A DNA stretch of 8,873 bases from an uncultured Eubacteriales bacterium (GTDB taxonomy: Bacteria > Bacillota > Clostridia > Peptostreptococcales > Anaerovoracaceae), in contig CACXCQ010000136.1 of assembly GCA_902766185.1 (NCBI GenBank), forward strand, positions 1 to 8,873, read 5' to 3'. The position numbers and the translations under genes are program-made. This document shows positions 5,176-8,873 of the stretch, piece by piece. The first letter of the stretch is position 1. Every line of letters begins with the position of its first letter. The notes beneath the pieces are model-generated. The model saw nothing but the letters and a program-made list of their open reading frames with translations. It did no database searches and was not told the DNA's origin.

Positions 5176-5217
5176 ATTGTATTTTATCAGATTATCGCGA
5201 AAAAGAATACCCTGCAA
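5176..5217 (-). promoter_or_regulatory. Probable promoter of the membrane protein-larE-tcdA-epimerase operon
   Basis: On the minus strand two overlapping options fit sigma-A spacing. One is TTGCAG, 17 bp, TAATCT (-35 at 5212-5217, -10 at 5189-5194). The other is TTTTTC, 17 bp, TACAAT (-35 at 5199-5204, -10 at 5176-5181). Neither is strong at both boxes, so the exact start is uncertain. The region is AT-rich and stands between the upstream terminator and the strong ribosome binding site of the first gene. Confidence 0.5.
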
Positions 5218-5231
5218 CGAAACAGAAAAAA

Positions 5232-5283
5232 CGCCGCAACTCGACGCCGCGACCCAACGCCACATCCCATCGCCGCGACCAAA
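5232..5283. repeat. Four tandem 13-bp repeats upstream of a promoter
   Basis: Units start at 5232, 5245, 5258 and 5271, each beginning CGCC. The second and fourth share CGCCGCGACC; the others differ at a few positions. They end 14 bp before the possible -35 box of the leftward operon and lie beyond the terminator of the preceding gene group. Regulator binding is possible, but chance low-complexity sequence cannot be excluded. Confidence 0.5.
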
Positions 5284-5321
5284 AGAAAAACCCCGGCCGG
5301 AAGGTGCTCCTTCGGTCGGGG
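5281..5321 (-). terminator. Strong intrinsic terminator
   Basis: On the minus strand CCCCGACCGAAGG pairs with CCTTCCGGCCGGGG across the AGCA loop, with one bulged base and one wobble. The tail TTTTTCTTTT follows at once. It lies 50 bp past the stop of the 144-residue helical protein and separates the two leftward gene groups. Confidence 0.92.
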
Positions 5322-5371
5322 ATCCTCATTCTTGTCTCGAATCATACCTGCCTTTGCGTGCGGCCGGTCGA

Positions 5372-5806
5372 TTACTCGTCCTTCTTGAAGACGTCCAGCA
5401 GGATGCTCAGGTTCTTCGGGTGAAGCATCTCCGCCGCTTCCTTGCTTTCCCAGACTTCCGGATTGCTCTTCACGGTGCCGTCGATCTGCGCGAACAGGAA
5501 CGCCAGATCCTCCGCGGACATGCCGATCTCCTTCGCGTGCGCCTCGATCTTCTCGGGCTCTGCGGCCAGCTCATCGCTCATCTTCTTGTACAGCTCCGCG
5601 TATTCCACACTGGTCATTCCCTCGATGGTCGCCAGCTCCGGATGAGCTCTGTCCGCCGCGTCCATGCAATAGTCTGCGATCAACTGGACCTGATCCGGCG
5701 TCATGGCGTTCTTCTTGATCAGTGCCTCCAGCTTGCCGATGGACTCCTTCGCGTCATCGTTCAGCTCTGCAAATGCCTTCTTTAATTCTTCTGCTTTCTG
5801 TTTCAT
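5372..5806 (-). CDS. Small helical cytoplasmic protein, unknown function
   Basis: The protein has 144 residues and is not recognised. It is rich in Glu, Lys, Ala and Leu, predicted largely helical, with no signal peptide and no membrane segment. The N-terminal half has coiled-coil-like spacing (residues about 1-33). It contains two Cys-free helical segments after the single Cys47. The ATG at 5806 follows a good AGGAGG box. It has its own promoter (5837-5864) in the gap after the tocopherol-cyclase-like gene and a strong terminator after it. It can therefore be made as a short single-gene transcript, although no terminator blocks read-through from the upstream gene. Confidence 0.75.
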   Translation of the reverse strand: MKQKAEELKKAFAELNDDAKESIGKLEALIKKNAMTPDQVQLIADYCMDAADRAHPELATIEGMTSVEYAELYKKMSDELAAEPEKIEAHAKEIGMSAEDLAFLFAQIDGTVKSNPEVWESKEAAEMLHPKNLSILLDVFKKDE

Positions 5807-5836
5807 ATTATATCCCTCCTGAGTATTCTTCTCTAC

Positions 5837-5864
5837 AGTATAACTTTTTACGGAAAAAATGCAA
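5837..5864 (-). promoter_or_regulatory. Promoter of the small helical protein gene
   Basis: On the minus strand TTGCAT (5859-5864), a 16-bp spacer and TATACT (5837-5842) form a good sigma-A-type promoter. It sits directly after the stop codon of the upstream gene (5873). It implies transcription that is independent of, or additional to, the dipeptidase transcript. Confidence 0.7.
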
Positions 5865-5872
5865 GATTTGTA

Positions 5873-7009
5873 TTACAACGGATCGTATTCTCCATATTCA
5901 CAGCCGATGTGGCCGGCCCTGACCTCGTCCACGAGCATGGGGCCGCCGGGATGCTTCTCGTAGAGGCGGATGACACCGATCCCGTTCCCGCCGTTCCACA
6001 GCTGGTTGTGCCGCTTGCTGCCGTCCGGCGCTTCGTAATTCACCAGAAGCATGTCCTTCTTATGGCAGGTGATCTCCGTCTCCATGATGGCCCGGGTGGT
6101 CTCCTGCCGGACTGTCCAGAACACATCCTCCTCCGTCTCGCGGAAGTCGAATCTGGTCCTGGTGAGCGTCCAGAACTTGGAGAAGTTGAATTCATAGTCC
6201 ATGCCCTCATAGCAGAAGGCGGAGAGGAGTTTTCTCCGCAAAGGCAGGAAATAGATCTTCGGGCATCCGCCGCCGATATCGAAGGCGCTGTTCATCAGCC
6301 GCTCACCGGTAAGGTTGCTGACCAGGTCATTGGAGGACAGCCACACCCATGGGCTGGTGAATCCGCGGCCCCAGTTCTTGTCCGCGTATCCGAAGCAGCT
6401 CTCCGGCTCCACGTCGTACTCCTCGCCGTTGAACCAGACTTTGCCCGTGTAGGCCGTCTTCATCCCCTCGGCGTGCCAGTACATCTCGAAGGCCTTGAGA
6501 AAACGCAGGGCCGGGCTCGTGCCGTAGCCCACGTTGAAGGCGATCTGCTTATCCAAAAGCAGTTCCCACCGCATGGAGCCGCTGCCGCACATCCACTCCG
6601 GATGCTCCTCGGCCTCCTGCTCCGTGATCTCCACGCTTCCTTTGAGCACCGTTTCCGAGGAGTAGCAGTCCTCCGCCCGCACGCTGTAGGGCGCCTTCCC
6701 CCGGATCGTCACGTCCTTCAGGGAGAAAAACCTGTGCAGCTGGGTCCCGTCCTCGCCCCAGGCGCCGGCCTTCACCATCAGGTAGGAGGGCCGCCTGCCC
6801 CGGGCTTTGTTCTCCGGCAGCTGACCCAACGTGGGTTCCTTTCGCGCAAGAGCGGGATTGCAGATGAAAAACTCGATGAAGAATGGCCGCTCCTCTCCGG
6901 TGCGGACGTTTTTGCCGGTGAAGGAATGCCACCACCAGTCGTATCCCTTCCACCGGAAGGGGCCGGTGAGCATGAATTCATTCTTTCTCGGATCCAGCAG
7001 ATTGAACAT
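5873..7009 (-). CDS. Tocopherol-cyclase-like domain protein
   Basis: The protein has 378 residues. The segment GYADKNWGRGF (207-217), followed by PWVWLSSND (220-228), strongly resembles the signature of the tocopherol cyclase family, a two-lobed lipocalin-like fold. Plant and cyanobacterial members close the chromanol ring of vitamin E. Members in anaerobic bacteria have no established substrate, so cyclase activity should not be assumed. The protein is rich in aromatic residues (several Trp and Tyr between 18 and 30 and around 150-225), as expected for a hydrophobic ligand pocket. There is no signal peptide or membrane helix. The frame extends nine codons upstream to an ATG at 7036, but that start would overlap the preceding gene. 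The ATG at 7009 has AAGGAG eight bases ahead and is preferred. It lies 23 nt after the dipeptidase gene, so co-transcription is likely. Confidence 0.78.
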   Translation of the reverse strand: MFNLLDPRKNEFMLTGPFRWKGYDWWWHSFTGKNVRTGEERPFFIEFFICNPALARKEPTLGQLPENKARGRRPSYLMVKAGAWGEDGTQLHRFFSLKDVTIRGKAPYSVRAEDCYSSETVLKGSVEITEQEAEEHPEWMCGSGSMRWELLLDKQIAFNVGYGTSPALRFLKAFEMYWHAEGMKTAYTGKVWFNGEEYDVEPESCFGYADKNWGRGFTSPWVWLSSNDLVSNLTGERLMNSAFDIGGGCPKIYFLPLRRKLLSAFCYEGMDYEFNFSKFWTLTRTRFDFRETEEDVFWTVRQETTRAIMETEITCHKKDMLLVNYEAPDGSKRHNQLWNGGNGIGVIRLYEKHPGGPMLVDEVRAGHIGCEYGEYDPL

Positions 7010-7032
7010 GGTTCTTTCTCCTTCCTGATGAA

Positions 7033-8076
7033 TCACTTCCAGACTTCTTTGTATACGCGCAGCGCGTTGCGCCAGCAGATGTCCTCGATCTCACTCTCCG
7101 TGAAGCCCTGCCTTTGGAAGCCATCGATCAGCGCGGGCATCTGCGACGCGTCCCCGATCTCAAGAGGGCAGTCTCCCATTCCGTCGAAGTCCGTCCCTAT
7201 TCCCAGGACTTCTCTTCCGCCCGCGTTCATGATGTGCCTGGCGTGCTGGACGAGCCCGTCGATGGTGCTCCTGCACTCCGCCTCCGAAGGCCCTTCCTCC
7301 AGAAACTCCGGGCAGAAGTTCAGGCCGATGACCCCGCCGTGTTCGCCCACGGTCCGGATCATGTCGTCGGTCATGTTCCTGTGGCATCCGCTGATCGCCC
7401 GGGCGTTGGAATGGCTTGCCACGAACGGGCCCTTTACTGCCTTTGCGACGTCGTAAAACCCCGCATCCGAAAGGTGGCTCACATCCACGACGATGCCCAG
7501 CTCCTGCATGCGCTCCACCGCTTCAAATCCCGTCTGCTTGAGACCGTTGTCCGTCCGCGGCGCAAACCTGAAGAACCGGCGGTAATCCTCATCGACTCCG
7601 TCCGGCACCTCGTTGGGAGAGCCCAGCTCGTTCTCGTAGTTCCAGGTCAGGGTCATCATCCTGACCCCCTCCTCATAAAGCCTGTCGAGCCGGTTCAGGT
7701 CCCCCTCCAGCACGCCTCCCTCTTCCACGGTCATCACCGCCGAAAGAAGGCCGGCGTCCCGGTTGGCGAGGATCTCCTCACAGGTGCGCGCCTGCCGGAC
7801 CACATCCGCGTTCGCCGCCATTTCCTCGTGAAAGATCTCCGCCATCTCCGTGAACTGGGTCCAGGGGCTGGTCCCGTCCTCGATCTGAAGATCCACGTAG
7901 AGCGCGAAATTCTGGGCCAGATATCCCCCGGCCTTCATCTTCATCAGGTCCACCTGCAGACCATCGGGTCCTGCGGCGGGCGCGTTCGAACTGTCGCGCA
8001 GGCTGACGTTTCTGCCCTCTCTTCGGGCAAGCCAGACCTTCATGATCGAATCACAGTGCATGTCTGCGATGTACAT
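7033..8076 (-). CDS. Membrane dipeptidase, peptidase family M19
   Basis: This 347-residue protein is of the renal-dipeptidase family, zinc enzymes that cleave dipeptides, in many cases including those with a C-terminal D-residue. The metal ligands are all in place: the HxD motif with His7 and Asp9 (ADMHCDS), Glu119 in the VEEGG segment, His201 in DVSHL, His222 in ASHSNARAI, plus Asp296 in GIGTDFDG. The C-terminal NALRVYKEV is also typical. There is no signal peptide, so the enzyme is expected to be cytoplasmic, as for most bacterial members despite the family name. The ATG at 8076 has AAGGAG nine bases upstream. It is the first gene of a leftward transcript from a near-consensus promoter and is divergent from a YfcC-type carrier, suggesting a role in peptide or amino-acid use. 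Confidence 0.94.
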   Translation of the reverse strand: MYIADMHCDSIMKVWLARREGRNVSLRDSSNAPAAGPDGLQVDLMKMKAGGYLAQNFALYVDLQIEDGTSPWTQFTEMAEIFHEEMAANADVVRQARTCEEILANRDAGLLSAVMTVEEGGVLEGDLNRLDRLYEEGVRMMTLTWNYENELGSPNEVPDGVDEDYRRFFRFAPRTDNGLKQTGFEAVERMQELGIVVDVSHLSDAGFYDVAKAVKGPFVASHSNARAISGCHRNMTDDMIRTVGEHGGVIGLNFCPEFLEEGPSEAECRSTIDGLVQHARHIMNAGGREVLGIGTDFDGMGDCPLEIGDASQMPALIDGFQRQGFTESEIEDICWRNALRVYKEVWK

Positions 8077-8126
8077 AGTAAATGACTCCTTTTCTGCTCA
8101 TGTCGATTCCCTGAATGTTCAATTGC

Positions 8127-8155
8127 ATTATACTTTTTTGATATATTTTTGTAAA
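8127..8155 (-). promoter_or_regulatory. Promoter of the dipeptidase transcript
   Basis: On the minus strand TTTACA (8150-8155), exactly 17 bp, then the perfect -10 box TATAAT (8127-8132). The spacer is A-rich. This is the best promoter match in the window and should be strongly active unless repressed. Confidence 0.85.
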
Positions 8156-8160
8156 GTGTA

Positions 8161-8184
8161 CGGCGGCCCGGATGCCGCCGTTTT
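8161..8184 (+). terminator. GC-rich hairpin with short T-run between divergent promoters
   Basis: CGGCGGC (8161-8167) pairs with GCCGCCG (8174-8180) across a six-base loop, and TTTT follows on the plus strand. It could stop rightward antisense transcription before the carrier promoter, or act only as DNA structure upstream of the dipeptidase promoter. No plus-strand gene precedes it. Confidence 0.4.
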
Positions 8185-8203
8185 CTGACGCTTCTGAAAA
8201 CGG
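8178..8203. promoter_or_regulatory. Inverted repeat, candidate operator
   Basis: CCGTTTTC and GAAAACGG form perfect 8-bp arms separated by 10 bp. The repeat lies midway between the two divergent promoters and partly overlaps the preceding hairpin. A dimeric regulator acting on both genes is a reasonable guess, but no regulator gene is in the window. Confidence 0.5.
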
Positions 8204-8207
8204 TTGT

Positions 8208-8241
8208 GGGGGTTTAAATCCCCCGGCGGAAATGTTATACT
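8208..8241 (+). promoter_or_regulatory. Promoter of the carrier gene with overlapping palindrome
   Basis: TTTAAA (8213-8218), a 17-bp spacer and TATACT (8236-8241) preceded by TG at 8233-8234 make an extended -10 promoter. The -35 box sits inside the near-palindrome GGGGG-TTTAAAT-CCCCC (8208-8224), so a protein bound there would occlude or contact RNA polymerase. Confidence 0.6.
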
Positions 8242-8277
8242 GATTCGGTGCGTTTTTAAGGAGGGAAATGAAAGGAA

Positions 8278-8873
8278 ATGTTTAAGAAAAAGAAAGAAAA
8301 AAAACAACGCAGCTTCCTGTCATCCTTCTCGATCTGTTTCATCGTCGTCATCCTGGCGGCAGTGCTGACCTGGATCATTCCGGCCGGTGCGTATGAAACA
8401 CTTGAGTACGATGCAGGATCAGATGTATTTATCGTCAGCTCAGCTGACTATGATGAGGATGCCGGTACCGGCGAGCAGACCGAGTACCCCGCGACGCAGG
8501 AGACTCTGGACAACTTCGGGATCACTGCGGGCCTGGACAGCTTCAAGGCTGGCAACATCACCAAGCCCATGTCCATCCCGGGCACCTATCAGAAGGTAGA
8601 AGCCCATCATCAGGGTCTGGCGGAATTCCTGGCCTCCCCGGTTCAGGGTACTGCGGACGGCTTTGACATCATCTTCTTCATCTTCATGCTGGGCGGCACC
8701 ATCGGCGTCATCAACTACGTCGGTGCGTTCAACGCAGGTATCGGCGCTCTGGCCAAGGCCTGCAAAGGCAGGGAACAGATCATTCTGGTCGTGGTCACGC
8801 TGCTGATCGCCTTCATGGGAACCATCGAGGGCTTCTGCGAAGAGACCATTGCCCTGTACCCGGTGCTGGTACC
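8278..8873 (+). CDS. yfcC: YfcC-family membrane carrier (5' part, cut by window end)
   Basis: The first 198 residues are visible, and the frame is open to the end of the window. After a Lys-rich start (residues 1-11) comes a transmembrane helix (about 17-36) ending in IIPAGAYE, a typical YfcC opening. An outward-facing polar loop with PGTY (101-104) and QGLAEFLASPVQG (112-124) follows. Further membrane segments are near 128-150 and 167-186. The GTIEGFCEETIALYPVLV stretch (181-198) matches the conserved GxxEETxxxYPxL region of this DcuC/YfcC superfamily. Members carry organic acids, amino acids or peptides, and the substrate cannot be fixed here. The start ATG (8278) lies 13 nt after AAGGAGG. 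An earlier ATG at 8268 opens only a five-codon frame ending at 8285, so it is not the gene start. Confidence 0.9.
   Translation, partial: MFKKKKEKKQRSFLSSFSICFIVVILAAVLTWIIPAGAYETLEYDAGSDVFIVSSADYDEDAGTGEQTEYPATQETLDNFGITAGLDSFKAGNITKPMSIPGTYQKVEAHHQGLAEFLASPVQGTADGFDIIFFIFMLGGTIGVINYVGAFNAGIGALAKACKGREQIILVVVTLLIAFMGTIEGFCEETIALYPVLV

Noticed and set aside
5909..7456. 515-codon open frame on the plus strand
   Set aside because: It is antisense to two well-supported genes with clear motifs, its translation has no recognisable domain, and long antisense frames are common in GC-rich codon usage.

Overview
The window is probably from a GC-rich member of the Clostridia, a gut-type anaerobe. Three things point there: strong AGGAGG-type ribosome binding sites, intrinsic terminators with U-tracts, and the gene set (YfcC-family carrier, M19 dipeptidase, LarE, TcdA, LacX-like epimerase). 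The taxonomic call is an inference from style and content, not from a marker gene.

Layout. Positions 1-1488 hold no convincing gene but are densely structured. There are two full copies (201-480 on +, 815-1117 on -) and one truncated copy (89-149) of a roughly 280-300 nt element built from nested inverted repeats. There are also arrays of 37-bp palindromic sites, with 9-bp arms separated by exactly 19 bp. The two full copies lie in opposite orientation, and many of their sequence differences are compensatory: both sides of a stem have changed together. This is the most unusual part of the window and matches no family I recognise. A clear intrinsic terminator at 1489-1535 then closes a leftward gene cluster.

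From 5144 down to 1554, on the minus strand, a likely operon runs: multi-pass membrane protein of unknown function, 63-residue two-helix membrane protein, LarE sulfur transferase, TcdA (t6A dehydratase), LacX-type aldose 1-epimerase. The gaps are short (14 to 64 nt). A promoter is plausible at 5176-5217, behind four tandem 13-bp repeats. A second minus-strand group covers 8076-5372: M19 dipeptidase, tocopherol-cyclase-like protein and a small helical protein. It starts from a near-consensus promoter (8127-8155), has an internal promoter (5837-5864), and ends at a strong intrinsic terminator (5291-5321).

Divergent from the dipeptidase, on the plus strand at 8278, begins a YfcC-family carrier that is cut by the window end. 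The shared intergenic region (8077-8277) carries both promoters, a GC-rich hairpin and two inverted repeats that look like operators. A dipeptidase next to an organic-acid or amino-acid carrier suggests peptide or amino-acid use, but that link is inferred from position only.
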